Part shown: positions 32,336-45,255 of the stretch, one piece after another | How the letters are laid out: the number at the start of each line of letters is the position of its first letter | Numbering within the stretch: position 1 is the first letter of the stretch | Assembly: GCA_963924555.1 (NCBI GenBank) | Contig: OZ004581.1 | Coordinates: 9,339,338 to 9,403,337 of the forward strand | Length of the DNA: 64,000 nucleotides | Origin: Crambe crambe | Taxonomy: Eukaryota; Porifera; Demospongiae; Poecilosclerida; Crambeidae | Direction of reading: 5' to 3' | Notes under the pieces: model-generated | Databases searched by the model: none | What the model was told of the DNA's origin: nothing | What the model saw: only the letters and a program-made list of their open reading frames with translations | Translations under genes and position numbers: made by a program

Positions 32336-32683
32336 GTTGATAGCATAAGGGGAGAATAAAATTAATTTGCATCAAAAAAGTGTACAGCAAAGAGAAAGTG
32401 AAAAAAGTGTACAGCAAAGAGAAAGTGAAAAAGGTGTACAGCAAAGAGAAAAAAAAATGATTGCCTAGATTACCCCTTGCTGCTCTAATCGTGAACAAAC
32501 ACAAGCTTCAGATGGTTAAAGTGAAACTGTTCTTTATTTGCTACTTTTATGGTCTAGAGAGATAGAAAGGTCTTTGTTCTACATGCATGAAAATAGGAGC
32601 TCTACAGAAGAGACTACCTGATTGTAACTAAGAATCCAAGAACTGCATTTATGCTCCTCGTGCCATGAGAATTTTGCTAAAGC

Positions 32684-32821
32684 TCAGACTGGCCAATTAT
32701 GTTGCGGACGCAAAGCAAGCTCAGGGTAAAATCTCTTATCACTAATGAAATCACATTTATGAATTTCTTCATGATGAATGAAGTGTTGAGTTTTAATACT
32801 GTTACTCAGTAGTGACACCTG
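32684..32821 (-). CDS. Conserved exon upstream of gene X
   Basis: After an acceptor near 32822 the minus strand codes VSLLSNSIKTQHFIHHEEIH, then CDFISDKRFYPELALRP and a stop. The same exon at 48562-48699 is virtually identical. It may be the 3' exon of another gene or an alternative exon of gene X; I do not recognise it. Confidence 0.4.
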   Translation of the reverse strand, partial: QVSLLSNSIKTQHFIHHEEIHKCDFISDKRFYPELALRPQHNWPV

Positions 32822-33632
32822 AATATACAATGTAAAACACTCGTGAATTACAAAAACAATTCTATATTGACCCAATATGCTAAAAACAATCGAAAGTGAA
32901 GTTTACCATTGATGCCAAAGTATCCTGAGCTAGCTACAAGCTGAAGTTACAACTCACCAGTCAGCTTCACATTAACATAAGTGACCAAAGTCTTGTTGAA
33001 AATCTAAAATGAATAATGATTATACTATTATTAGCCATCTAGAGCTAGAACTAGGGCTAGGCTAGAGCTACGGTTAGGATAGAGCTACGGTTAGGCTATC
33101 TCTTCCTTAGAGTTAGTGAGTGAGAGATTATGAGGCAGTCAGGCTGTGTCAGGTCACCTGTTAACCACATCCTATTTTTACCACTACTAGTTTCTGAATA
33201 AGGGGTGTGACAATGACCACATGCTACAATAGTAAATACAGAGCAATGTACACCATTTTAACAGGCCATTTTTTAGTCTCGCGCAGATTATTTGATCACA
33301 TAAGCAAGGTAAATTCTGAGTAGAGAGAGAAGGATACTATGTGGCTAGAAGTATACTTTCAATGGAAGAACTGATGTTAGAACACCTCCTGAGGGGTACA
33401 TACAAATTCTAGGTCTTGCTCACATCATTTTGGTCAAAAGACAGCCTGCATGCCGTATTTTCAACCTTGCATAATATGAATGCACTTCATAGGGATCTGC
33501 TGAAGATCGTGATCATTAAGGTTCTGCCTTGAGACGTGGCTACCACCTGGCTTCCATACTGTGTCTCTCAAAGATAACATTTGCTATCTGCTACATGAGG
33601 TAGCTATCCTAGCTATAGCGTGTGGTTTTACA

Positions 33633-34049
33633 TAGTTCCCAACAGTCCCGAAACGTCCGGGACAGTCCCGGATTTATCAGCTCTGTCCCGTCCCGCCACG
33701 GAAGTGTAAACCGCCTATTGTTTGTCCCGGAAGCTTCTTTTTAGCGCTACAGACTACGGTAGTTTGTTTACTTAACAGCATAACCAGTCACTAATGAATG
33801 CACCACACTGACTGCACAGCACTCAGACAATGCAGTGAGCTAAGACAGCTGCATGTATCAGTCAACAGTGCACAAGGTCAAATAACTCAGTGTCGGTTCT
33901 GTTCTGTTCTTCTCCACAGTTCTTGAGTCCTTCTGTCTTCAGTCAGTAGCCAGAATATGGGCGTGGTACAGGGGCGTGACTTCAAAAGTAGGTGTGACTT
34001 GTGGTAGAATTTAGTGTCCCTGAAGTTAGTTTCTCAAAGTTGGGAACTA
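33633..34049. mobile_element. 417-bp MITE with 11-bp TIRs and 10-bp target duplication
   Basis: It begins TAGTTCCCAAC and ends GTTGGGAACTA. It is flanked on both sides by tggttttaca (33623-33632 and 34050-34059). The paralogous block at 52914-52930 has a single tggttttaca and no insert, an empty site. A target duplication of 10 bp points to Mutator-like mobilisation (family knowledge). There is no coding capacity. Confidence 0.9.
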
Positions 34050-34059
34050 TGGTTTTACA

Positions 34060-35159
34060 AAATTAATGTGAAGCATACAAGTTTTGAAATCTTATCTCTA
34101 CCTTCATGAACATTTTCCTGCTACATAGCTTTTAAATTAGATTGCACAAACAATTGACTTCCTAAATTTGTTGTCACATGACTTGTTGCACACTTGGTCA
34201 GGAAGTGGATTTCTTAGATAGTACATCACCTGCGATTAGCCTGAGGTATACAATGGGTTAGGAGAGTGACCTCTATCATGCAAACACCACTTCATTACAC
34301 TACCACCTGCTATTAATGGGGGACATGGCAGACCACAGCTTCTTCCAACATCACCTGTGATTAGCCTGAGGTATACAATGGGTTAGGAGAGGGTTTCACC
34401 AGTGACCTCTCCTGCAAACACCACTTCATTACACTACCACCTGCTATTAATGGGGGACATGGCAGACCACAGCCTCTTCCAAGTGGGCAGACCACAACCT
34501 GGGCTCTTCAAAAACTGTAAATTTCTAGAGTTCACTTTGACTCAGGCCATCTTGATGGTCCACATACAACCTCTTTGAATAAAATTATAGCCCTTCACTG
34601 TCTCACAAGTGCTGGCACACACCTTTTTTTTCTTTCTTTTTTAAGCACACCCTCGCACACTGCACAGGGACGATTTAATAGAAAAATAATATCATATCTT
34701 AAGAGGTGCATTATGTGTAAGTGATTATTGCACACAAAAGAAAAGAAGAGATTGATTGGTGAGGTAATAAGACAGTGTGATAAGTGCATTATGTATAAAC
34801 AATATTAAAATGATTGGTGAGACACTGTGATAAGTGATAGATTGGATTAGCTAAGTGATACAAGTAAATAATAAAAAAAGGGGAAGGGAGGGAAAGTCAT
34901 TTATAAAATATCAGCCTGTGACTCTGCAGTCTTAAATATAATAACTGTATAATAAAAAAATACAAATTAATGAGTTGCAGACAAGACCTCGCAATGTGGA
35001 AACCATAGTTACTTTATGAAGGATTTTTGGGAGGTTTGAGGGTGCGTAGTAGATACATGCTTATACTTACTATGTGCCCGTTCCATACAAGACGACCATC
35101 AATTCACTAGCAGCACCATCTTGGCTTTTTCCTTCTCCACCATTAACTCATTCCAAACC
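34060..35159. other. Duplicated non-coding DNA
   Basis: Matches 52930-53797 with small indels. It contains a local direct repeat (cctgaggtatacaatgggttaggagag at about 34240 and 34365, reduced to a single copy in the other block). No exon is supported. Confidence 0.6.
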
Positions 35160-36536
35160 CTAACACAAACTCCCTCCTCCACCTCTTGTCTCTCTCACGG
35201 CCCTCACAATGCAACCCTCCATGGAGTCCACCTCTCCCTCGCAAGTAGGAGGTGAGGCCTGAGCATGAAAAGATTTCAAGTACACTGGGAAGGATTCCGA
35301 AGTATTGGACAACCAAGAGGATTCAAGTAGCAACTCTTGATCATTTAACGCACCATTTCCACCACCATTCAATCGTGCTAGTTCTCTGTTCAGCCTGTCA
35401 CCCACTTTTTGGCGAGGAACGGAGAAATATTCGTGGTGAGTGGCTTGCATGCTGGCATATCTCTGAAGTAGTTCCTCTACAGGATTGGGAGAGAATTGTG
35501 GAAGATAAGACTGTACATTTCGATAGAGAGGGTTGATGGTTTTTGCACCGAATATGTCGATGATAGTCAAGGCATAGCGATACAAGCACTTGGAGAGGTC
35601 ACGTGATGAGGATCGGTTCGATAGTCGGACTTCTTTGCAATTCTGTAGATGATTCTGCAGGTAGAAAAATGAGTTTATCAAGTGGATGTGTAATCTGCTC
35701 ATATAGTTTCATTGCTGCTGAAACATAGTTTATAGTTCACCCAACAGTGAAAATAAGGATAAAACGCTTCACAGTGAAATCTCTGAACAAGGGGCCAAAT
35801 TCTCTACAACAGCCAAACTGAATGGAATCAAATGACCTTTCCTAACCTCCGGAAAAGGTCAACCTCTCTACAAAGATTTAAAAAAATAAATCTGTCCTGA
35901 ACGTTGAACCTGGCTGTTTTTCAGTATGTGCACATCTGCTCTCAATCCCCTCAGAACCTCCCTTTATACCCTCAATCCCCTCGGAACCTCCCTTTATCCA
36001 CTCTCAATCCCCTCGGAACCTCCCTTTATCCACTCGAGTCTCTTATTGCTTGAGTAATTTGTTTAATGTTTAGATTTCACACTTCATTAATTATTGCTAA
36101 GTAGCTACTTATGATAATTTTATTTGCTCACCTTTAACTGTTGTCTTGGAAGAACCAACTCACACAATGGACACACCACTGGTGGAACCATAGCAACAAA
36201 TCCATTACACCTGGCATAATATGGAAGTTCCAGTACCTGCAGTAAGTGGTTATGTTAACAAGTTAGCTGTACAAGATCTGAACGAGGTCCTAGACATGAC
36301 GTAAGCTTACATGTGTCTGCGACGACTGTGATCTATCGTGCCATGCCTTCCAAGTATCATCTCACACTTTTAGCCATTTAGCTCTAATGACTTACCCTGC
36401 TGGCTACATCATCGAGCAGCCTTTTGTTTCGAGCATTGTGATCAGATAGCTTCTTTCTTTGGCCACGGCTTGTATACGTATTGTTGTAAGAAGATCGGCA
36501 ATGCTGAATTCGAAGTTGCTTAATAATAACTGACAT
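35160..36536 (-). CDS. Gene Y: C2HC zinc-finger protein of unknown role
   Basis: Exons 36536-36396, 36236-36132 and 35654-35160 join in phase 0 with GT-AG sites. I chose the ATG at 36536 (MSVIIKQLRI); in-frame ATGs at 36638 and 36731 would lengthen it. The product has a basic segment (RGQRKKLSDHNARNKRLLDD), then CNGFVAMVPPVVCPLC and QQLKNHLQNC, a C-x2-C...H-x3-C zinc finger, and a helical C-terminal region (NPVEELLQRYASMQATHHEYF, VGDRLNRELARL). No enzyme motif is seen. In the second block the same gene is split by a transposon and its last exon ends in a different frame because of a 20-bp duplication, so this copy is the better one. Confidence 0.7.
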
Positions 36537-36740
36537 GGTTGGAAAGCTAGGTAACTCATAGAAGACTAGACTATCGGATATACTCATTCGAGCATAATTA
36601 TTAATAGTTTTAAATTTTAACCGCGAACCTAGCGCCATTCTAAACCGCAATGTCTTCCGGTACCGGTATGACACAATAGGATATGGTGCTTCAAAATTTG
36701 TTTTAAAATAAATGATATATACAGCAGCCATGGTATGAGG

Positions 36741-36893
36741 CTATAGATATGCAGCCATGGGATCCTCCTGCTGCAACCTCTTCAGCTTGTAGGCTTCCAT
36801 TTCTTCTTCAGTGGGTTCCCGACACTCCCCATCCCATCTGTCTCTCCATCTTCCCCTCTCGTTCCTCCTCAGCCAGTAGTGCCTGAGGATGGG
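36741..36893 (-). pseudogene. SLU7-like last exon, copy B
   Basis: The minus strand reads [19 protein letters not shown] then LQQEDPMAAYL and a TAG at 36741, an excellent match to the SLU7 C-terminus. The upstream part (KRSYNSLK in the 43.7-kb copy) is replaced here. The other SLU7 sections that should precede it are incomplete. Confidence 0.75.
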
Positions 36894-38075
36894 GGAGGGG
36901 AATAGATCAGGTGATTTTATCAAAGCTGAAAGATACTGATTATGGTACAGTAAACTTCCTATGTGGACTCCCTTAATTAATAAAACCTGAACATTTTCTC
37001 CGAATTCCTATTAAGAGCCATTAGGACCATATAGAGAAATTCCTTATTTGCCTAACAAAAATTCTTTCAATTTAGTGTGACTTGATGATAACATAGATGT
37101 CGGTATGCAATTTTTATGACGAGTAGAAATCAAACTTATTCACTCTTTCTACTTTTGGAAAAAGACTCACCAGTGACCTCAGCTACCTAATTAACCCTAC
37201 CAGAGGCGAAGACAGCTCTTGGATCCACAGAAACCTTATACACACAGATAAAGGGAATATTCCCCTGCTATGCCCCTAAAAACCACTAATTCAATGATTG
37301 TTTAATTGGAGTATCAGGACCTAGACACAATAAAAATCTAGCTATCTAGAACCCTCGCCAGAAAACTATTGTGTATTGATACACTGGCCACTATTATTCC
37401 ACACGAATAGTTCAACATGATCCTTATACGACATCCACTTCCTATAGGATTAGACAGCTGCTACTAATAATGACAGGGACAATCACAGGAGGAGGGAGGG
37501 CATGTTAGACTAATAATCACGACCTTGAGTTCCCATAGTATAAAAATGACTAACACTGTGTTGCCTTGGAAACCCCAGGCAGACATTAGCCTTATACCAA
37601 GGACAACGGAATTATGAATATTCCAACTAGAAACAGCATGTTAACAATTTCCTCCATGTGTACATCCCCTGAAGATACGGAGCCAACCCAAATATGGTCG
37701 TGCATACAAATTCTTTCCAAGCCATAATAGATAAAACTTAATTAGTAAACAACTGAGAAAAGTGGAATGCTTAGTGACCATTGCCACAAAAAATGAATTA
37801 ATAAATTTCAATTTATGGCCAAATAAGCCACTTCAAATTCATCAACAGTTAACTTGAGCCACGTGCCAGAACATGCTGTGGACCTGATGATTATTGTCAG
37901 AACACTTGTATGAATAATATAAAATGGTCGAATGGCTCATTGGCTCAAGTTACTCATTGAATTAGATCACTTTTCTCTTCTTCTTCCTACTCATGAGAGA
38001 TCCTTAGTGCAAAGGTCATCATGATATTCACAGTTAGTGGATTTCTCTCCAGTTTTGGCATGAGGTATTCTAGGG

Positions 38076-38079
<4 letters not shown>

Positions 38080-38127
<48 letters not shown>
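38080..38127. repeat. CT microsatellite
   Basis: About 24 uninterrupted CT units, just downstream of a SLU7-like exon. Similar runs at 41950, 61262 and 61357 hold the same position in other copies. Confidence 0.95.
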
Positions 38128-38130
<3 letters not shown>

Positions 38131-38142
38131 TAACTTAATACT

Positions 38143-38268
38143 TACTGAGTATTGAGTGGTTGTTTGGGAAGATGTCTTCTTCATAACATGACTTAGCAAT
38201 GGCTCTCTCATGCCCCTTGATCACATTACCCCCCACATAATTCTCAACAACAGTTTCTTGGGTGGTAC
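38143..38268 (-). pseudogene. SLU7-like exon (VIKGHERA region), copy B'
   Basis: Between a TTTTGTGTAG acceptor and a GTAAGT donor the frame reads TQETVVENY, NVIKGHERAIAKSCYEED and NNHSI, matching SLU7 TEDYVEYSRHG.VIKGQERAVACSKYEED. It is followed directly by the last exon at 36.8 kb, without the WGYxCCHS and KPxxLxE exons that belong between. Confidence 0.75.
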
Positions 38269-40644
38269 CTACACAAAATGACAAATACGCAGACAAATCA
38301 TACCATATAAGGTAGCAGTAACATATCAGAGCTCCAGGAGAAACCAACCAATCAGCAGTAAACAGTCAGAGGCACGGTTAATTTGTTTGTATGGCAAATG
38401 AGGTATGACTATTGCTTCCTGTGTGCCTATGAATCTTCACCATTTTATAGTGGTCATTATCAGTATGAATGATACAATTATGCCATGAAGGAGGTAACTA
38501 TACCTTTGGGTCATGTGTGATAACCAACAAACTTCTGGCCTAGCCCAAGAATCCAATTTCTTTGTCCAGCCAGGAGCATTGGATTGTATTGTACATGTTT
38601 ATTGTATCACACTATTTTTATCTTTGTTTATATTTCCTGATTTGAGCAAGCTAAAATCAATGATTGAATTCCTAGCAGGATTATATTTGGTGGAAATGTC
38701 TTGCCACCTGTACCTAGAGCACACACCACACCACACTTCTGTCAATACCACCACAAAGTGCACCTCCCTAACTGTGCTATTAGAAGCATGTCTAACGAGG
38801 TTAGTGAATTAGAACCATGGAAACAGAGGAGGGGGGAATATTATTATAACAAAGTGGCTTATCACATGACCTGGGAGTCCAGGAAAAGCATGTGTCACCC
38901 ACACCATAATTCTTATTTGCCTAACAAATTATAAATTAGTGTGACCTGAAAACCATAGGACACAGGACAAACATCATCATGACTTCCTACTACACTCATG
39001 CAAATTATAAATTAGTGTGACCTGAAAACCGTAGGACACAGGAGAAACATCATCATGACTTCCTACTACACTTATGCAAATTCTTCGTTCTCATGGTCTT
39101 CTAGCATGGTCTCTCATGTTTGTATCTGTCATGACTGTCTCTCACCCTCTGCATGTAATCCTTGGTTCTAATGATCTTCTAGCATGGTCCTCTATTGGAT
39201 TCTCCTTAGTAAGCAAGTGCAACAGGACTTACAACCACCAGTAACCACCTAAGAAATAGCAACTTCCTGGTTGTAACAGTGTACCTATACAAAATGTCAT
39301 CTCCCCGAGGCAATCCATTACGGCCATAAACATAAGGTCACTTTCAGACATGGGTATACTCTCTTCCATCATTGTTGATGTGTTTAGAGGTATGTGACCT
39401 GGTGGGAGCACAGCAGACAAGATGTACACATGATAAGGTGACCTTTCTCTCACATGTACAGTATCTCTTCTCTCAAAGTGAGCTTGCTATATGCTATACA
39501 TGCTTCCTTCACAGCACAGAATGAGGGAATATGTAGACAGAGTATTAACCAGTAACGAAACAACAGATTCCAATAAAGTGCAATACTCTAATAGGGACTG
39601 CTTTGTGATTCCCTAATATGGTGATTATTAAGGCTCTCTCTGTCTGTCATGTGACAGACCTACCATGCCATACATAACATACACTTGCTATGGAAACTCA
39701 TCAGTTATTTTGGCACAACAATCTTTTAATAAGCAATTATCGATACAAAGCAAGAGTCTATATGCCCACTTAAAAATGATACATCTATTAGCTGTCATTG
39801 TTGTTGTTATTGTTGTTATTGTTCCAAAACAGTGTGGGATACACTAAACTACTGATTACAAACCACCATGGTGAGTGGATGACCCCTCAAAGGGAAGGAG
39901 AGACTCCAAATTAATAACAGGTCAACAGCTGCATCCTATACTCCCTGTATGTAATGTTATTCTTAGAAATGTATATTGCCCAAATGGAATTTTATCACTT
40001 GGATTCAGGCTGATATCCCACGTTAGAAGATAAGACCATTTGAATACCCCATAACAACTGGTCAACAACGACTCATAACATGTGTGTAATGGGAAGAAGC
40101 CTAACACACCAAAGAAAGGGGATCTAAAGCCACTAATTCAATAATTGCTTGGGGGGATCAGCACCTAGACACAACCTATCCAAATTTTTTGATGGGAGCA
40201 CCACTACATTATTCCACTCTTTGGAGCAATATCAGCATGCAATAACCTGATATGTAAGTTGTATGATATAGTCTTTCAACTTCCATGTCCTCAGGAGAGC
40301 CAGTCTTGCTACAGGGACAATCATAGGAGAGAGGGCATGTCTAGAAACACCTGATACAGCATGCTAGCAATTTCCTCCATGTGGTACATTGCCTGAGGAT
40401 ATATATAAAGTAGGGTCCAACCCCACAAGCCTGACATTGTAAGTTGGTAACTGAAACTTTGACAAGTGGATGTAAATAGACTATTGCCACAATGATTTTC
40501 TTAAATAAATAATGAATTTAGCTTCTATAATAAGTGGCCACTTAAAAATTCTTAACTTGAGCCACGTGTCTGTGGACCTCACTTGTATGAATAATATAAA
40601 ATGGTTGAAGGCTTGAGTTACTCGTTGAATTAGACTCACTTTTC

Positions 40645-40800
40645 TAAGTCGTTCTGCTTTCTCTTCTTTCTTTGCTTCCTCTTTTTCTCTCTTTGTGTGA
40701 TTTGGAGCTCCACTAACGACAGGGGCTTCCCCTCCTCTTCCTCCTCATCATCATGATGAATACTTTGCCTCACTTCAAAGGAACTTGGTACAGGGTCCCT
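40645..40800 (-). pseudogene. SLU7-like exon (KPLSLVEL region), copy B
   Basis: The minus strand codes an acidic run, GKPLSLVELQ and a lysine/arginine-rich tail, like SLU7 KPQTLMELHQEKLKEEKKKKK. Compared with copy C it lacks about 20 bases after GTGGAG, which shifts the frame, so it is damaged. Confidence 0.65.
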
Positions 40801-41400
40801 GAAAGAAAAATTCAGTGTTACAATAGTCAGAGAGGAGGTGAAACCTGTCTAACCAGACCATCCGGCCACTCCACCATGTCCCAACAGCACCTATTCCAGC
40901 TACTGTCATCCTGTGATGAGATCAAGGCCACTCCACCATGTCCTACAGCATGGTAATGAATTTTCTCTGTACACGTACTCTAGCAGGTGAGGGCCTGATC
41001 TCACCCCACATACAGGTAGGCAAATGAGAAATAATGTCTTCATTACAGATCAAACACCTAGGTGACCCAAACTTGGTAAGAGCTGGTGCCAAACCCATTA
41101 GCATGTGTGCACACAGATTTACATTCAGTGTCCATTCCAATCACGTACATGGGATCCTACCAGCCATCCAAACACCTGAGGACTAGCTGCTTGATTAGAC
41201 AAGAGGCTTATTGACCCTTGTACAGGTATTGGACACTATCTAAAAGACAAGGTTCTCATAGTCACATGATTATCTCTCATAGTCACATGATTATGGTACA
41301 TATTGTCCTGATATGATAGAGAGAGTTGTCAAATGTTATTTGATGGTAGGGAGATGTTAAAGGTGGTGTATGTGTTAGTGGGTGGCTGGTACTTACCTAA

Positions 41401-41515
41401 TGGTGTTAGTTTTCCAGCTTGTCCCATGCAGTAGGAGCTTTTGATCATGGAGTGACAGCAAGCATAACCCCACACCAGTATGACCCAAACACTCGAAGAT
41501 CACTCTACACAGGGA
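41401..41515 (-). pseudogene. SLU7-like exon (WGYACCHS region), copy B
   Basis: The frame reads WGYACCHSMIKSSYCMG then QAGKLTPL before a GTAAG donor. In SLU7 this is the conserved WGY.CCHS...SYCTGEAGK segment. The first residues (GSYW) lie in another frame, indicating an indel. Confidence 0.75.
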
Positions 41516-41948
41516 AGGGAGAGAGAGATTAGGTCAGTATTATATTACTACTAGGACAACTACATACCCTGCATAGGGAAGATTAGGACAGCATTAATAT
41601 CTACTAGGACCACTAACTAAGAGAGATTAGGACAGCACTAACCACTACTAGGACAACCCCTGGTCCCAGGGTTAGTACATTTTTTGAATGGGGTGTTGCC
41701 CCTTAATTACCCCGCACATGCATGTGCAGCAAGGGGTAAAGTGGTCATGCTTTGTGTGGATATATATAAAATTTCCAAACCAGCAAAACTATTTAATTCG
41801 CTTGTAAATATTATACGGCATGCAAAATTGGCATGGGGTTAGTTGTGTTATGGTATTGTATATATCTACATGGATGAGTGAACCTGCTCAAGACTTTGAG
41901 TCTCTCCTGGGGTTATGAGATTAGCACAATCTTAACTCTTCACATAGG

Positions 41949-41949
<1 letters not shown>

Positions 41950-41985
<36 letters not shown>
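41950..41985. repeat. CT microsatellite
   Basis: About 17 CT units next to the copy B SLU7-like exon. Confidence 0.95.
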
Positions 41986-41987
<2 letters not shown>

Positions 41988-41994
41988 TAACTTA

Positions 41995-42065
41995 AGACTT
42001 ACTGAGTGATTGTTGGGGAAGATGTCCTCTTCATAGCGTGACTTAGCAATGGCCCCCTTGATCAC
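41995..42065 (-). pseudogene. SLU7-like exon (VIKG region), copy B
   Basis: The frame gives GNVIKGAIAKSRYEED and NNHS, lacking the HERA residues seen at 38.2 kb. The upstream part of the exon is lost. Confidence 0.65.
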
Positions 42066-42186
42066 ATTGCCTGACCAAGAATACTCTATTCAGTCTGAGC
42101 CAACAGCAGTTCCTTAGGCAGTGCCTACACATACAAACACACATATCATATCCATATAAGGTAGCATATATCAGAGCTCCAGCCAA

Positions 42187-42187
42187 G

Positions 42188-42222
<35 letters not shown>
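42187..42222. repeat. Poly-A tract
   Basis: About 35 adenines. The other block has only six at the matching place (61587), so the run grew after duplication or is an assembly artefact. Confidence 0.9.
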
Positions 42223-42225
<3 letters not shown>

Positions 42226-42310
42226 TGAGGTGAGTGCTTATCTAAAGAGACACAATGTAAATCTGGGAACATTTCATTTTTTGAATATTTTTCATTGAGT
42301 TATCCTACAT

Positions 42311-43436
42311 CATGGCGTCTGGGAAAGAGGTAATATTGCATCATCACACAGGCATAGTTACTCCTGGACCAGGCAGTGATTCTATGTGGGGAGTGTAGAG
42401 ACCAGCAAGTGGAGATATGAAATCATCAAGCATTTATTGTGTCAAAGAAGATATCCGGTTGGGAGGTTGCTTTGTTGTTTGTCTCTAAGGTCTTGTCTGC
42501 ATTCACCACAGGCTTTCCCAAAAGAGCTGCATATGAAGCCAAACACACGTGCTCCACTGCTCACATGAGCAGTAGCAGTAATATTTTTTGATGCGGTGAC
42601 ATTTTCAATACGTGGGCGGTATACATTCTATTAATAGTGGGCTTATCAAGCTCTGCTACTGTAGTGGACCACAATGTGGACCTGAAACCATACATATACT
42701 TGGTATACAAAAAACATTGCCAAAGCTATAAATTATTTTATAGGTGAAGTTGTACATGAAAAGTCATTAAGAGACTTAAGAAGAGAAACTCTGATTCGCA
42801 AGGGACTTCCTGATAACATATGCGATGCCATCATTCTGCTAGCTGAATTGCTGCTTGTTACCTACAAAGTGAGAGCAACATATCTTGGAGCCAAAAAATC
42901 TTAAAGGAATTCGTGCATCGGTCTTCCAGCAAGCTGAGCTACATCAAGCTGCCTATTCGTTGGACCGCTCAAAATCAATTTGGTATGATGAAGGAAGTAA
43001 CAACTTGGAAATAAACTTGCTATTTGAAAGCAAAAGTAGTGCCGTCATTTTTCGTGTGCTTCTCGTTCAGTGGTATTTGAACAATCCTGTAGTCAAGATT
43101 CGTGATGTATCTGTGGAAAGAGAGATAGAAGAAATTTATCTCTTGAAGAATGAATTTCATTATTTTCATTATGTTCTCTTATCAGATTATGGTGGAAACG
43201 AATATGACTCTCTTGTTCAATCCCTTGAAGAGTACATGGTTGGGCCATCATCAGTACCCTCTACATCTACACTCAGTGTAGCCAGCATGACCTCATCTCT
43301 TGCACAGTTACAGACTGTTGAGCGGCCGGAAGAGTTTATTGCGACCTACACAAAGCCTTATCGTTGTCCTCTAACAAGAGTTAGAAGGCCAGTGATTATA
43401 CTTCTGAATGAATGCAGACATACCTATATTGCATAA
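42311..43436 (+). pseudogene. Gene Z, block-1 copy, frameshifted
   Basis: A possible first exon (ATGGCGTCTGGGAAAGAG then GTAATA at 42311) precedes a main exon from about 42745 to 43436. The main exon reads SLRDLRRETLIRKGLPDNI and VRATYLGAK, then after one extra A (six instead of five near 42895) LKGIRASVFQQAELHQAAY, SIWYDEGSNNLEINLLFES and a Ser/Thr-rich tail. The other block has the intact five-A version. I recognise no family; the conserved wording between copies shows that it was coding. Confidence 0.55.
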
Positions 43437-43605
43437 TAAAGACAAGTGGCTCACATATCCAGGGAAACCCCCACAATCACGTCATACAGTGTATCAAATA
43501 TCAGTTTTGTTCCCCATTTACCTGACAAATAAACCACTTTAGTCAATGACCTTCAGTTTGGTGCAAAGCATGCAGTAGTATACTTGATGATGGTCCTGAT
43601 CTCAA

Positions 43606-43745
43606 ATGTGTGCCGCGACCTCTTCAGCTTGTAGGCTTCCATCTCCTCCTCAGTAGGTTCCCGACATTCTCCATCCCTCTTCAGAGAGTTATATGATCTC
43701 TTCCTCCCATGGCCATCAGTCTCTCCCTCATTCAGTAGTGCCTGA
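43606..43745 (-). pseudogene. SLU7-like last exon, copy C
   Basis: The frame reads DGHGRKRSYNSLKRDGECRE then [13 protein letters not shown] before diverging, the longest match to the SLU7 C-terminal section ([25 protein letters not shown] from memory). The final DPMA segment and stop are lost. Confidence 0.75.
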
Positions 43746-45079
43746 GTTGAAAGATACTGATCATGGTACAGTAAACTCCCTTATGTGGTCTCTCTTACTT
43801 AAATTCAAAACCTGCCTTGAAGTAACAGCCTGCTACATATCCGAATTCCTATTAAGAGCCATTATATAGGACCATATTAATTGGAGGGAGAAAACATGAC
43901 TACATTTCTGAAACCAGGGAGAAATGATCATGCAACACTTTACTTCTTGAAATTCTAATCTTCCTAATTTAGTGTGACCTGATAACATAGATGTCGACAT
44001 GCAATTTTTATGACGATTAACTCCCCCCCCATCATAGAAACAAACACCACTAAGAAACAAAGAGGGTTACTCAAACCACCCCAAGGCAATTGCATTTCAT
44101 TATTATGATGATGGCATAGTCTCTGCCAGACATGTGCAAGCGTGTGATGAATACATTTGCAATGGGAAACCCATGAGGTGACCACACAACATGAAATTTT
44201 TAATATTATTCCGTGTATCGATTCATTCATGATAATTATGGTTTGTTTTGATTACTCAGTCACAATATGTGATGATTCTGGTTACAATATTCTATAAATC
44301 AATGCCAATGGATGACCAATGCTCCTCCCTAGCCCCAGCTTACAGAGAGGGGATCATCAGATGAATGATCTCCTAAGCCATAATTAATCTTAGTGACTCT
44401 ATATATCCACCTTCTAAAGAAAAAAAGGTCACTTTTCTAGGTCTATCCCAATGACCTCTACCTAATTACCCCTATCAGTGAGGCCTCTAGGCTAGACAGC
44501 CTTACAGTGTACACCAGAAAAAGGGAATCTTCTGCTACTAATAATGACAGGGACGATCACAGGAGGGGCATGTTAGAGTTTTGCTACTAATAATGGCAGG
44601 GACAATCAATCACATGACCTTGACTTCCCATAGTATACTAATACTGTGTTGCCTTGAGGCAGACATTAGCCTTATACCTGATGTGTTAGCAATTTCCTCC
44701 ATGTGATACATTGCCTGAGGATACAGAGCTATGAAGTAGGGTCCAACCCAAATATGGGTGTACATAGTCATACAAATTCTTTCATGATTGTTCAAGCCGT
44801 AATGAAATTAGTAACTGAGAAAGGTGAACTTACTAAACAATGGAGAAAAGTGGCAATACTCAAAATGCAAGTGGATACAAATAGACTGTCCCAACTTTAA
44901 TGAATTTTAAATAATAAAATTTAATGACCACTTAAGAATTCATCAACAATTAACTCAGCCACATGTCAGAATCATTCTCTGAACATGCTGTGGACATGAT
45001 TATTGTTCATAACATTTGTATGAATAATATTAAAGGCTCAATCAACAGCATTCTTTACTCTGCTTAATTTGACTCACTT

Positions 45080-45255
45080 TTCTCAGTCTTTCTGCTTTCT
45101 CTTCTTCTTTCTTTCCTTCCTCTTTTTCTCTCTCTTTGCATGATTTGGAGCTCATTTTACCACGATGTTGCTCCACTAACGATAGGGGCTCCCCCTCCTC
45201 CTCCTATCATCATCATCATCACAATGGTTACGAGCACTTCCCCTCACCTCAAAGG
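45080..45255 (-). pseudogene. SLU7-like exon (KPLSLVE region), copy C
   Basis: The frame EPLSLVEQHRGKMSSKSCKE then a Glu/Lys-rich helix fits SLU7 better than copy B, having kept the 20 bases lost there. The acidic run before it is in another frame. Confidence 0.65.

Noticed and set aside
38513..38934. Overlapping plus-strand frames of 99 and 77 codons
   Set aside because: They lie in duplicated intron-like DNA of the SLU7 fragments and are not kept in the other copies.
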